DNA from: Lachnospiraceae bacterium | GTDB taxonomy: Bacteria; Bacillota; Clostridia; Lachnospirales; Lachnospiraceae | Reading direction: 5' to 3' | Length of the DNA: 64,000 nt | Assembly (NCBI GenBank): GCA_017470735.1 | Contig: JAFUYB010000067.1 | Coordinates: 1-64,000, forward strand | Shown: positions 7,828 to 16,996 of the stretch, one piece after another | Numbering within the stretch: position 1 is the stretch's first letter | How the letters are laid out: every line of letters begins with the position of its first letter | The notes under the pieces: generated by a model | Told to the model about the DNA's origin: nothing | Databases searched by the model: none | The model's input: the letters and a program-made list of their open reading frames with translations, nothing else | Made by a program: the position numbers and the translations under genes

Positions 7828-9899
7828 CCGCCATTTGTAAAACCATCGAGATCCACGGCGCGCTCTCCCACCTGTTGGATTACGGAGCCGACACGGACAA
7901 GACCTCAATGAAAAACCATGATCTGCAGAACACGCTGGATTACGCCAAAAATCCTCTCAAGACAATTCTTGAGCTTGATGACGGCGATAAATCCCTGCTC
8001 GTCACGGGCATCCTCTGCACGCCGGAAACCGCCGAAGAAGAATTCTCCATACTGCGGGAAAAATATCAGGAAACCCACGGACGGGAATACTCTGCCCCAT
8101 TTTCTTATAAAGACAAAAAGACCGGCAAGACAAAAACCGTACAAAAAGAACCTGTCACCGCCATCCACCTGATCCAATCCTTTTCCGAAACCGATCTCGA
8201 TCCCCGCACCGTCCATCAGATCGGTGTGGAGCTCTGTGAACGGATGGGCTGGCAGGCCGTCGTGGATACGCATATGAACACCGGGCACTGCCATAACCAC
8301 ATCATCATCAACGCCTACCTTCCGGATGGAAACCGAAAGGTCTCCATGAATCAGAAAAACCGTATGGAAATCCGCACCGTCTCCGACGAAATACAGCGCG
8401 ATTACGGCATAGATGTTGCCTTTATGGAACCGGAGCAGCAGCTGAAGCATTCCACACGCTCCCTGAACTACCGCGAATGGGATATGCAGAAAAAAGGACT
8501 GTCATGGAAGGATCGGATACGAAGAGACATGCTCGCCGCCCGCCATGTATCAGAAACAAGAGAGGACTTCATCAGGATCATGCAGTCCTATGGCTATGCC
8601 ATTGAGCGGCAGACGACCGACTCCATTTTATGGTGGAACAGACAGCACACAAAAAAGATATGGGACCGTACCCTCGGTGAGGAATACAAGGTAGAAAACC
8701 TGATGCAGGAGGATGATCCTGCAGAGACACTCTCCACCGAACAGGAGCGCGAAGAAGCCCGCCATCAGACAAAATACATATCCGTATCCCGCTACACCTG
8801 GGATGGACGGCGCCGCTCGGATATAGAACTGTTGATCCGAAAAGCCATCGCCATTATCCAAAAAGTACGCACTTTTTATGAGAAATACGGCACTTCCTAT
8901 GATTACCGCCCATCCATAAAACTGGAAATGATGCAGGAAGCTGTAACCCAGATCCATGAACAGAACATTGATACCGTACAAGCTCTTCAGGAAAAAATGG
9001 ATGCCGTCGGTGCAAAACTGAATCATACAAAAAAAGAGCTGCGCATCAGAGAAGCGCAGAAATCCTATTATGACAATATTTCAAAACTGGTCAGTGAATA
9101 CGAAGCTGCCAAAACCGTCTATGATTCCGTCAAATTCTGGAGCAAACCCCACACCAATCTCCACCCGATAACCTACTCCATTGACGAGATCCAGCAGAAC
9201 CGGGCAGACCTGATACCCATAACTCCCTCACAGAAAAGAGAACTGTACCTTGCCATGAAAAAGCATCCCGACCTGCGCCTTCGCAATGCAATGAAGGGCT
9301 ACCGCAACATCTCCTCCGTGGATGCCGAACAAGTGCTGCGTTATTTCTCCGGCAAGTGTGAAAAGCCGGACATCCTCATCACTGCCAACGAAGCCTACTA
9401 TCTCCGCTTCATTCACCCCTCTGACAATACAAAACCGTCCACCCGCAACCGCAATGCCACCCGTGCCTTCAAGCAGGAAATCTCCTCCGAAACGCCTCGA
9501 AAGCAGACTGTCCTGTCCCAGCTTCGCAACCGCCAGAATGCCCTGCGTGCGCTTGGCTATGATCTGGATCATCTTGACGCAATAAAATCCGAAATCGACG
9601 ACTTTTTCCGGGAATATGAAGACATATCCGAAAAAAAGCTGGAATTATCCGCCTCCTACAAAAGCCTTATCCGCATCAGACAACAGCTCTCCTTCGCCGA
9701 TAGCGAGCAATATTTGTACGGACCGCTTCTGCAGCTGGATAATCCCAGCCAATCTCAAACACAGACTATCATCCCTGAAACTCCATCAAAAGACAGGCAT
9801 CCCGATCACGAAATCGACAAAGAATCTCCTCAACCTTCGGTCTCTTCATCTACCCGTTTTGACCCCTCAAAATCCCCTGACAACGACATTCCCCTGTAA
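7824..9899 (+). CDS. MOBP-family relaxase (MobA/VirD2-like)
   Basis: DNA strand transferase of 691 residues that should nick oriT and lead the transferred strand. Motif I is LDYAKNPLKT around Tyr40, motif II is AIHLIQSF at about 113-120, and the metal-binding histidine motif is THMNTGHCHNH with His150, His155, His157 and His159. A long helical C-terminal half (about 350-640) contains coiled-coil-like segments, and the tail is rich in Ser, Pro and Asp. An earlier YGADTDKT phrase around Tyr20 looks like a second, imperfect motif I. The start overlaps the MobC-like gene by four bases. Confidence 0.9.
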   Translation: MTAICKTIEIHGALSHLLDYGADTDKTSMKNHDLQNTLDYAKNPLKTILELDDGDKSLLVTGILCTPETAEEEFSILREKYQETHGREYSAPFSYKDKKTGKTKTVQKEPVTAIHLIQSFSETDLDPRTVHQIGVELCERMGWQAVVDTHMNTGHCHNHIIINAYLPDGNRKVSMNQKNRMEIRTVSDEIQRDYGIDVAFMEPEQQLKHSTRSLNYREWDMQKKGLSWKDRIRRDMLAARHVSETREDFIRIMQSYGYAIERQTTDSILWWNRQHTKKIWDRTLGEEYKVENLMQEDDPAETLSTEQEREEARHQTKYISVSRYTWDGRRRSDIELLIRKAIAIIQKVRTFYEKYGTSYDYRPSIKLEMMQEAVTQIHEQNIDTVQALQEKMDAVGAKLNHTKKELRIREAQKSYYDNISKLVSEYEAAKTVYDSVKFWSKPHTNLHPITYSIDEIQQNRADLIPITPSQKRELYLAMKKHPDLRLRNAMKGYRNISSVDAEQVLRYFSGKCEKPDILITANEAYYLRFIHPSDNTKPSTRNRNATRAFKQEISSETPRKQTVLSQLRNRQNALRALGYDLDHLDAIKSEIDDFFREYEDISEKKLELSASYKSLIRIRQQLSFADSEQYLYGPLLQLDNPSQSQTQTIIPETPSKDRHPDHEIDKESPQPSVSSSTRFDPSKSPDNDIPL

Positions 9900-10215
9900 A
9901 AATTCGGAGAATTCCGCAAATTATCCGGTTTTTGTTGCAAAAATCTCAATATTTCCATTTCATTCTCACATATTAAAAGTGGAAAGATTATTACGGTTCA
10001 TTTCATATTTTTTTCTTTCATCCATATCTACAAGACAAACATCGCCATCCCGCAGAAAGGAGGCAATGCATTCGATCACATTTTCTTTTTTCACCGTGAA
10101 TTTCTATTCGTGTGAAGATTTCCCGAAAAAGTAATCATTTTTCAGATGTTTGCCTTTGGAAATCTATGTACCCGGGATCCAATCCCATCACCACTTTTTC
10201 TAAGGAGGAAAAGCT
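9900..10215 (+). other. Leader region of the sigma-like gene with conserved element and a 22-codon frame
   Basis: This 316-base gap has no established gene. It is AT-rich, with a TTTTTG-TTG-CAAAAA inverted repeat near 9931. A short frame, 10066-10134 (22 codons), has an AAAGGAGG sequence only two bases before its ATG and includes the conserved element in a Val-Asn-Phe reading. It may be a leader peptide or chance. Confidence 0.4.
10096..10105 (+). promoter_or_regulatory. Conserved element GTGAATTTCT, copy 4
   Basis: Same ten bases on the plus strand, followed by ATTCG, 111 bases before the start of the sigma-like gene. A TTTTCTTTTTT stretch lies just upstream, as in copies 1, 2 and 5. Confidence 0.6.
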
Positions 10216-11310
10216 ATGAAACACAGTAACATTCACTATTCCGACCCGCAAACTCTTGAACTTATGTATATGCTCCGATGCGCTCCAACCAACGCTCCGA
10301 ACAATCTTAAGGACATTACCGCAGATGCGCTTGCCAAAGTGCGTTTTCGCTTCGGATTTCTGCATAAGGTCCGCTTCCCTTTATTTTATCTCGATGAAAC
10401 GCTCATGTCTTACCGTCTCGTCCATCTTATCGTTTCATTCCTCGAAGAAAACCCCACTGCATCAGATGAAGAAATCCTGATCTATCTCATAGGAGACGAG
10501 AAAAATCCGCCCCACTGCATGCTTTCTGTTGAGGAAGAACGTGCCCTGATCGGCGCATATCAGGAACATATCCACGGAAGTGTTGAAATGGCACTTACCT
10601 TCCTCGCCCCGAAGATCATCGCTACTATAAAACCGCTCACGTTTGGCATCAACAAAAAGAACTGTAGTGATATCGAAGCTGTATGCCTCGCCTCACTCGA
10701 CAGACTCCTGCAGACCTTTGACCTGGAAAACACCACCATCGGACTGCCGCAGAATCTGGTAAGCCTCGAACTCTCAAACGACATTCTGGAGGAATTCGGA
10801 CAGGACTACACCCTCACCATCCATCGACGGCAGATCAATAACCTGCGCCGCCTGCATGCTTTCATGCACGATGATGCCTTCGCCGATCTGTCTCAGGAAG
10901 AACGTGCAGAAGAAGCGGGCATCCCACTTGATATTGTCATCCTGTATGACAGCCTCCACACAGCAGGCTCCGAAAAGATGTATTACGGCATCCCTGTCTA
11001 TACCCCGATCACCGAAACCTATCCGGATTCAACAGACCTGACCGCCATCCCGTCACTCGCCCTCTCCATCGTAGAAGAAAAATACGATGCCACCCTCGCC
11101 GAAAAAGACGAATTATTTATTACCCTTGCAGAAGTCGTCGTCCGCTGGATCACCAAACACAACAAACGCCCCAGTGTGGCAGGCAAAAAGATTCTCCGTG
11201 ATTTCTCCGAAATAAAAGAGCAGCGCAACATCCCCGACGAAGATTTTGAGCGCTATGTGCATGAAATCCTTGCGTGGATGAAAGTCTACGCCCACCAGCT
11301 AATGCCCTGA
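10216..11310 (+). CDS. Divergent sigma-70-like protein encoded by the element
   Basis: A 364-residue protein whose middle can be read against sigma-70 factors. LSVEEERALIGAYQ (103-116) matches the start of region 1.2. APKIIATIKPLTFG and DIEAVCLASLDRLLQTFDLE (131-171) match the region 2 pattern seen in RpoD ([32 protein letters not shown]). LTIHRRQINNLRRLHAF (200-216) and LSQEERAEEAGIPLDIV (225-241) match region 3 ([33 protein letters not shown]). No clear region 4 helix-turn-helix is seen at the C-terminus, and the first 100 residues are unfamiliar. The assignment is by eye and needs a profile or structure search. The gene stands alone, with a strong AAGGAGG site, a conserved upstream element and its own terminator. 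Confidence 0.5.
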   Translation: MKHSNIHYSDPQTLELMYMLRCAPTNAPNNLKDITADALAKVRFRFGFLHKVRFPLFYLDETLMSYRLVHLIVSFLEENPTASDEEILIYLIGDEKNPPHCMLSVEEERALIGAYQEHIHGSVEMALTFLAPKIIATIKPLTFGINKKNCSDIEAVCLASLDRLLQTFDLENTTIGLPQNLVSLELSNDILEEFGQDYTLTIHRRQINNLRRLHAFMHDDAFADLSQEERAEEAGIPLDIVILYDSLHTAGSEKMYYGIPVYTPITETYPDSTDLTAIPSLALSIVEEKYDATLAEKDELFITLAEVVVRWITKHNKRPSVAGKKILRDFSEIKEQRNIPDEDFERYVHEILAWMKVYAHQLMP

Positions 11311-11346
11311 CACCAATCCCTATCCACAGTCAACACTACAGCAAAA

Positions 11347-11392
11347 TGCCCCGGAATGCAGCCAAAACCAGCATCCCGGGGCAATACTTTTT
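11347..11392 (+). terminator. Strong rho-independent terminator after the sigma-like gene
   Basis: TGCCCCGGAATGC (11347-11359) pairs with GCATCCCGGGGCA (11371-11383) with one mismatch, followed by ATACTTTTT. It ends transcription of the gene that stops at 11310. Confidence 0.85.
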
Positions 11393-11440
11393 GCTTCCCT
11401 GACCTTTCACCCGTATTCCCCATACCTTCCAAGTGTATTA

Positions 11441-11500
11441 CTCTATCACTCCAATCGTAGTTCCTCTCATTCCGAGCGCAGTCGAGGAATCTTCGCTATA
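11441..11500 (-). repeat. Dispersed short repeat, copy A (intergenic)
   Basis: On the minus strand it reads ATAGCGAAGATTCCTCGACT, then GCGCTCGGAATGAG and a tail with GATTGGAGTGATAGAG. The tail also occurs in copy B at 11921, inside the signal peptidase gene. The core resembles short repeats that are spread through many bacterial genomes. Confidence 0.7.
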
Positions 11501-11527
11501 TCCACGCATTTCTCACATTTTCCCTCA

Positions 11528-12025
11528 TCACTTTACGCCCAATACCTTATACTTGATCCTCCCACTCTCCACCGGCACATCCGCCGTCTCATTGTGATCC
11601 CCCTGCAAAATAAACTTCCCATCATCCGTCACACCCACAATCCGGTGAATCACCATCTTCCTCACCGGATCATCTCCCTTTTCATAAGCAACCACATCCC
11701 CCATCTCCGGCTCATCATCCCCGATCACCCTTCCCACAACAAACTGATGTGTCCGAATCGTCGGCTCCATGCTCTCCGACATGATAAAGAATACCCTGTA
11801 TCCAAACACCGACGGCACACCGCCCACGATTCCATTAATGCAAAAACAAGCTACTATCACTATAAGCAGAAATACAGTAATACTGCTTAATGTCTGCCGT
11901 GTCGTTTTCTTTTCATTCCTCAATCTGTCACTCCAATTGTACTCGCTGCCATTCCGAACATAGTCGAGGAATTTTTTCTCTCGTCTCAGCAAACCTCCAC
12001 CATTTTCCTGAAACCCCTTACTCAT
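11528..12025 (-). CDS. Type I signal peptidase, ER/SipW type (S26B)
   Basis: Membrane protease of 165 residues. After a charged N-terminal region there is one membrane segment (TVFLLIVIVACFCINGIVGG), then the nucleophile motif SESMEP, a GDVVAY phrase, and HRIVG with His in place of the Lys used by ordinary bacterial signal peptidases, followed by GDHNETAD. The Ser/His/Asp set marks the ER-type family to which SipW belongs. It lies at the end of the VirB4 operon, its ATG overlapping the stop of the surface protein gene (ATGAGTAA), so it probably processes that protein or others of the element. Part of its N-terminus is encoded by a dispersed repeat (11921-11980). Confidence 0.85.
   Translation of the reverse strand: MSKGFQENGGGLLRREKKFLDYVRNGSEYNWSDRLRNEKKTTRQTLSSITVFLLIVIVACFCINGIVGGVPSVFGYRVFFIMSESMEPTIRTHQFVVGRVIGDDEPEMGDVVAYEKGDDPVRKMVIHRIVGVTDDGKFILQGDHNETADVPVESGRIKYKVLGVK
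11921..11980 (-). repeat. Dispersed short repeat, copy B (inside signal peptidase gene)
   Basis: The minus strand reads AAATTCCTCGACTATGTTCGG, then AATGGCAGCGAGTACAATTG and GAGTGACAG, matching copy A along about 55 bases. It is translated in frame as part of the cytoplasmic N-terminus of the signal peptidase. Confidence 0.65.
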
Positions 12026-13280
12026 AGATTCCCTTCTCCTGTCTGTCACGCCACCGGTGAATCACATAATCCGCAGCCTTCTCCCTCTTGGAAAGCAGGA
12101 ACAGATAAAACCATACACCCGCGCCAAACACCGCCACTGCCAGCACATACAGCGATATCATGCTGACGCTCTTTATATTTGACCTGACCTCAGCCGAATA
12201 CTCACTCCCTTTCATAAACCCATCCGAATCCGAAAAGCAAAGCCGCATCCCGTCCGGCAGCTCATAAATCCCATCCGCCGGAATCGTATCCGTCACATAA
12301 GTATTATTCCCGGCATCCAGCGACATAGTAAATTTTGCTTCACCCCGCTCTCCTGATGACAACACCGTAAGCAGAAGATCATAATCCCCTTCCGGACTCC
12401 CTGCCAGTATCACATTCGCCTCTCCATACTTTGCGGCCGTCATAGGAAATGTCTCCGGTATCTTTGCCGTAAACACATCCCCCTCTTTTAATTCATCCGA
12501 ATCATTTGCCGTAGAAAAATAAAGCACCAGCCCGTAATCCCTTAGCTCAAAGCTTTCTGCCGTCACATCATCGCCCACCAGACTTTTCCCACCGTCCAGC
12601 GATAGCGAAAATCTCGCTTCCCCGATCACACCGCTCTTTATGATCCGCACCTTCAAGTCATAATTCCCCTTGGCATTTCCCGAAATTGCCATTGAACCGA
12701 TCCCACTGCCGGAACTCTCAACCGGATAATACTGCTCTCCCCCGCTTGATATTACGACCCCATCCAAAGCCGTCGCAAACCTCGCTTCCTGCACATACTC
12801 CTCCGCTGCCGAAACATCCTCATCACCTGTCTCCAAACTAATGACATCCTCTATTTCATCATAATCCCGCAGCCGGAAACGAAGCTTCACCGCATCATCC
12901 ATTTCCACCGTAAACTGCTCCTCCCCGGAAATCCGCTCGAAAGGATACCGCCCCGTATTATCATCATAAACCTTTGCCTCGATCAAATAGTATTCTCCCG
13001 CTTTTACATAAATCCGATCCCGGTATCCATTCTCCTCCGACAGCGAAATCCGGTACATCTGCCCGTCATTGTCTGACAATACCACATAACTGTTCAGCCC
13101 AAACCCGGCAGGGCACTCCGTAACGACAGCCACCTGACAGCTCGTTTCCTCATTTCTTTCGGTTTCCGAATGCTCAATGTATTGAAAATCTCCATCTGCT
13201 TCCATTTCTGCCGCCTTGCAGAACATGGGTGTTCCAGCCACGTACAGGCAGACCATCATGATAAAAAGCCCTTTTCTCAT
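12018..13280 (-). CDS. Membrane-anchored extracellular protein with two repeat domains
   Basis: A 420-residue exported protein with a signal peptide (about 1-24), an extracellular part, one membrane helix (373-396) and a short basic tail. The extracellular part begins with a beta-rich domain (50-135) that may be Cna-B-like, and has two related domains at about 199-274 and 292-366. Each follows the pattern G-x-Y-D-L-x-V then G-E-A-(R/K)-F-x-x-S-L-D, later L-x-F-S and a G-(D/S)-x-(F/Y) phrase; this resembles repeats in phage tail and adhesin-like proteins. The exact function is unknown. It sits between the NlpC/P60 gene and a signal peptidase that overlaps it by eight bases. Confidence 0.65.
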   Translation of the reverse strand: MRKGLFIMMVCLYVAGTPMFCKAAEMEADGDFQYIEHSETERNEETSCQVAVVTECPAGFGLNSYVVLSDNDGQMYRISLSEENGYRDRIYVKAGEYYLIEAKVYDDNTGRYPFERISGEEQFTVEMDDAVKLRFRLRDYDEIEDVISLETGDEDVSAAEEYVQEARFATALDGVVISSGGEQYYPVESSGSGIGSMAISGNAKGNYDLKVRIIKSGVIGEARFSLSLDGGKSLVGDDVTAESFELRDYGLVLYFSTANDSDELKEGDVFTAKIPETFPMTAAKYGEANVILAGSPEGDYDLLLTVLSSGERGEAKFTMSLDAGNNTYVTDTIPADGIYELPDGMRLCFSDSDGFMKGSEYSAEVRSNIKSVSMISLYVLAVAVFGAGVWFYLFLLSKREKAADYVIHRWRDRQEKGIYE

Positions 13281-13294
13281 CCTTCAAAACCTCC

Positions 13295-16200
13295 TTAACC
13301 CAAAATGCTGTAATAAACACTGAAATTATAATTACCGCAGACCGTTTTCCCTGTACTGCCGCCAGTACAATGCACCCAAACCGCACCACCGAAAGCATCC
13401 CTCCCGACAAAAATGCCGATATGGTTGACACTGTTTCCGTTAGAGTAACCCGTCCGAAGCAGCCCTACATCACCCGGCTTCAGCTCCGAAGCGGAAATCT
13501 TTTTATATCGTCCATTCGTAAAGTCACCTGTGGAGCTTGCGCCAAGAGGATGCCCCAGCACATGCCAATAAACAAAAGCCACAAATCCCGAACAGTCCAA
13601 TCCCCTTTTCGTGCGGTGATACTGGCTTCCATCCGGCTTCACATCTGAATAAAAATGATTCCCGTCAAAATCTCCCGAAACCGGCTTGCCGCCCCAGTAG
13701 TAGGGAATCTTCCCCACCATATCCAGCGCAAACTCTGATACCGCCGATCTCGTACCTTCAATGCTTCCATACTGCTCCGTCAGCTTTTCGATCTCCTCCG
13801 GCGACAGCGTATCCGCCACGGAAAAACCGCTTCCGCCAGCAGGATCGCTCCCGTAAAGATCAAACCACTCTGCCGCATACAAAGCATTCGCCCATTCAAT
13901 CGCATCATCATTCCAGCCGCCTCTTTCCTTAAACGCCGAAAGATATTTCTGATAAATCTCTCCATCCGGATATCCAAGGCTTCCGCTCCCGTCTCCTGCC
14001 GCCTCACCTGCGAAAACATCCTCCATAAATCCGACCGTAATATACACCTTGATGTCCTTGTGCCCATAGCACACCTTCACCGAATGCCCGTCACAATACC
14101 TATCATCCTCGTCACCCCGACAGCCATCGCCCGTGTAGGAATGCACCGACCCATAAAACTTTACCCCGGCATCCCTCATATCATCCATCTCGTCATAATC
14201 AGCCTCACTGTCGCAATGATAACGGTAAGTATCATCTCCGATCTCCGCCGTATAAATACTTGTCTCTTCCCATGTAACGCCAGGATTCAGCTGCTTCCAA
14301 ATATCCGTGATCAGCGCATCCCTTGCCGCCGGATCATTGTCAAAATCCCCATCCATAAGCACATACGCCAGCACGATCACATCCTTGATATTATTGACAC
14401 CGTTCTCAATAATGTTGCCATCCATATCCCGGTAGTAAATCTTGTATCCATCCGTCCAGCTCCCGTCAGACAGCGGAGCCCCATACCTGCTGATGATATG
14501 ACCGTAAAACACATTGGGATCTTGCGGCGGACCGGTTGCAATCGCCATTGCCTCATCCTTTTCGTCAGAAAACAATCCATCCAGCATCGAGACCGTATCC
14601 GGCACATAACTTTCGTCATTGCAGAGGATGATATTCATCACCGCTTCACCCTCGATGGTGAAAATGGAAAGAATCCCGGTCAGCAGTATCACAACCACGA
14701 CATATAGAATGATGATTCCGAAAAAAGCGCCCGCAATAACTGCCCGAAGTCCTGAAAAGAATGAGAACACCTTCCCTATCGCTTTCTTTATTTTCCGAAA
14801 AGGCATAAAAACAACCCTCGCTCCATCCCGAACCTTCGAAGCAGTATGCGCCACCCTTGCCGTCTTCATGGAGATGGCTGTCTGCGCCCTTCTCGCGGCC
14901 TCTCCAGCCTCCTTAAACCGTTTGACGGTCTCCGTATGGGCTATCGTCTCTTTTGCCGCCTTAACAGTCCTCACAGGCTTTGTATGGGATATAGTCCTTT
15001 TAACTGACGCTTTTGCCGCTTTGATACCGCTTGCCGTCTTTTTCAGAACATAGGTCGTTCCATCTGCCGCTTTCCGTATGACAAGCCTCTCTCCGGCTCC
15101 GACATATCGCCCGACCAGTCCGTACTTTGTCCAGACCCTATGTGTAAAACCCGCAGTCCGAACAGCAAATCTGGCTGTATTCGCAATGCCCGCAGCCGTA
15201 ATCGCAACACGCTGATAAGCCGTAACCCCGGCGACGATATTTCCATCCGCCTCCGTCAATTTCCGTGAAGCGAGATAGGCATACCGCTTAATCGTCCTAA
15301 GAATATTTACCTTCTGCCTCGCCTCCCGCATCTTTCGCTGCTTTAAAAACAAACGAAGCACCGCTTTATCCGTTGAAGAGAAACCCTTTTCATCTGCTTC
15401 TTTCAAAAGCTTCTTAAGACCCCGGCTGTTCATACTGCCCGGTTTTACATTTCGGATGATATCGCTCTTGCTCCTTTTGCAATATGCTTTCAACACATCC
15501 GCCGTCTTCTGCTCCCGGAGATCAAAATATGCTTTTGACTTAACATGCTTCTGGATCTCTTCCGGCAGACGCTTGATATCATCCCCCTCCCCGATCAGCT
15601 TAGACCGGACCGAAATCAGATCACTGATCACACCGGCATTCTTTATGATCAGGTTTGCATCCCTCCGTAGAAGCGACCTTAGCGCTTCCCGCAGGTCCTC
15701 CCGTGGCAATGACAGCTCCTCAGTGACAATATGTCCGCTCTCTATCAATTTTAATGCCTTTACCGCACCGAGCGCGCAATCTTCCAAGTCATCCCGGATC
15801 GCCGAAGCTGTCGATACTGCCCCCATCACAGAAATAGTTTCCATCATCGGTACTGAGAAATGCCGGATCTGCTTCTGCCCTGCGTAGAAATTCTCATCAC
15901 TCTGCCGGATGCTGTCCTTCGACATCTCCCCGACCATCTGCCCGGCATACACCGCATAAGTGCGAGCATCAATCCCCTGCGAAAAAGAATGCTTCCCCTC
16001 CGGCTCATACGCTGCAACCTCTCCCGCATTCACGGCCTCATCGGTTTGTGCAATTTTGTTTTCGCCTCGTGCTATATCCACCCCATCATTCCGGGACACT
16101 CCCATTTTGGCAGTCCGACCATCCTCTATCTTGTCATTCTGACCGTTTTTCTCATTGCTATTCGGCACTTCATCAATACTGCCATCACGCGCCGCATCCA

Positions 16201-16984
16201 CTTTGTCATTCCGAGCATCGCATGGAATCTTCGCTATAGCCTCTGAAGCCTTATGCGTTATATATTCTCCACTTTCGCCAACAAGACTATGTTTTCCCTC
16301 ATTTCTACTTGCATTGGGTTTCCTTTCCTCTATACCATCCCGAAGTACATCTCCGTCACTGTTCTGAATGTTTTCTTTTGGGGTGTTTTCTACTCTTTCT
16401 TTTCTGACAACTTCTACATTGTCATCTCGTGTTACTCCCGCATTATCATTCTGAACATAACGAGGAATATCAACTATAGCCTCTGAAGCACTGTGCTGTA
16501 TGCCTTCCCCACTTCCGTTTGCCGTAGCAATATTTTCTCTTCCTAAGTTGTCACCCAAATTTAGATCCACATTTCCATCTATTTCTTTTATCGCTGTCCT
16601 GGTAAAATCGGTGTTCTCATTCTGGCTCTCCCCAACGCCGTCATCCTGCCCCGTATGATACTCCCCCGAAATCGCCTTCATCCCTTCCGGACGCAAAAAA
16701 GCCTTTAGCTGCCATTCTGCGAGACCAAACTCCTCCAGAATATCTTCCTCTGAAACATCCTCCTCCGCTTTTTTCCTTTTCTTCTTTAACTTCTTTTTTT
16801 CATCACCATCATCGTCGCCTATATCCTCCGATCCATCGTCAATGCCATCTGCTTCGTTATCATCCTCTGCCTGCTCAGAATCCCCGGCTCCCTCCGTATC
16901 CTCCAAACCAAGAATCTCATTGTACTCCGCTTCCGTCAATTCCTCCCCGGCATCCTGGGAGATCTCCAAATCCATCTCATCCAT
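13295..16984 (-). CDS. NlpC/P60 cell-wall hydrolase of the transfer apparatus
   Basis: A 1229-residue membrane protein likely to open the peptidoglycan for the mating channel. The first 370 residues are acidic, disordered and partly built from dispersed repeats. Next comes a basic helical region, a membrane helix near 730-760 (GAFFGIIILYVVVVILLTGI), an extracellular linker domain, and an NlpC/P60 domain (about 1077-1229) with the nucleophile in LDCSGF (near Cys1131), His in VNHIGIF (near 1188) and a third polar residue in VWVHC. It resembles the Tn916 Orf14/CD1107-type hydrolases in layout, although those are much shorter. It follows the VirB4-like gene by 12 bases, with an AGAGGT ribosome site. 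Confidence 0.85.
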   Translation of the reverse strand: MDEMDLEISQDAGEELTEAEYNEILGLEDTEGAGDSEQAEDDNEADGIDDGSEDIGDDDGDEKKKLKKKRKKAEEDVSEEDILEEFGLAEWQLKAFLRPEGMKAISGEYHTGQDDGVGESQNENTDFTRTAIKEIDGNVDLNLGDNLGRENIATANGSGEGIQHSASEAIVDIPRYVQNDNAGVTRDDNVEVVRKERVENTPKENIQNSDGDVLRDGIEERKPNASRNEGKHSLVGESGEYITHKASEAIAKIPCDARNDKVDAARDGSIDEVPNSNEKNGQNDKIEDGRTAKMGVSRNDGVDIARGENKIAQTDEAVNAGEVAAYEPEGKHSFSQGIDARTYAVYAGQMVGEMSKDSIRQSDENFYAGQKQIRHFSVPMMETISVMGAVSTASAIRDDLEDCALGAVKALKLIESGHIVTEELSLPREDLREALRSLLRRDANLIIKNAGVISDLISVRSKLIGEGDDIKRLPEEIQKHVKSKAYFDLREQKTADVLKAYCKRSKSDIIRNVKPGSMNSRGLKKLLKEADEKGFSSTDKAVLRLFLKQRKMREARQKVNILRTIKRYAYLASRKLTEADGNIVAGVTAYQRVAITAAGIANTARFAVRTAGFTHRVWTKYGLVGRYVGAGERLVIRKAADGTTYVLKKTASGIKAAKASVKRTISHTKPVRTVKAAKETIAHTETVKRFKEAGEAARRAQTAISMKTARVAHTASKVRDGARVVFMPFRKIKKAIGKVFSFFSGLRAVIAGAFFGIIILYVVVVILLTGILSIFTIEGEAVMNIILCNDESYVPDTVSMLDGLFSDEKDEAMAIATGPPQDPNVFYGHIISRYGAPLSDGSWTDGYKIYYRDMDGNIIENGVNNIKDVIVLAYVLMDGDFDNDPAARDALITDIWKQLNPGVTWEETSIYTAEIGDDTYRYHCDSEADYDEMDDMRDAGVKFYGSVHSYTGDGCRGDEDDRYCDGHSVKVCYGHKDIKVYITVGFMEDVFAGEAAGDGSGSLGYPDGEIYQKYLSAFKERGGWNDDAIEWANALYAAEWFDLYGSDPAGGSGFSVADTLSPEEIEKLTEQYGSIEGTRSAVSEFALDMVGKIPYYWGGKPVSGDFDGNHFYSDVKPDGSQYHRTKRGLDCSGFVAFVYWHVLGHPLGASSTGDFTNGRYKKISASELKPGDVGLLRTGYSNGNSVNHIGIFVGRDAFGGAVWVHCTGGSTGKTVCGNYNFSVYYSILG
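16205..16249 (-). repeat. Dispersed short repeat, copy C (inside NlpC/P60 gene)
   Basis: The minus strand reads GCTATAGCGAAGATTCCATG, then CGATGCTCGGAATGAC, matching the core of copies A and B. It is translated as ASEAIAKIPCDARND in the disordered N-terminus, and neighbouring sequence repeats the GGAATGA core again (for example near 16085 and 16134). Confidence 0.6.
16445..16489 (-). repeat. Dispersed short repeat, copy D (inside NlpC/P60 gene)
   Basis: The minus strand reads GCTATAGTTGATATTCCTCG, then TTATGTTCAGAATGAT, parallel to copy C and translated as ASEAIVDIPRYVQND. The two copies share the preceding GCTTCAGAG bases, so copies C and D are also a duplicated unit. Confidence 0.55.
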
Positions 16985-16996
16985 AAGCCTGACCTC

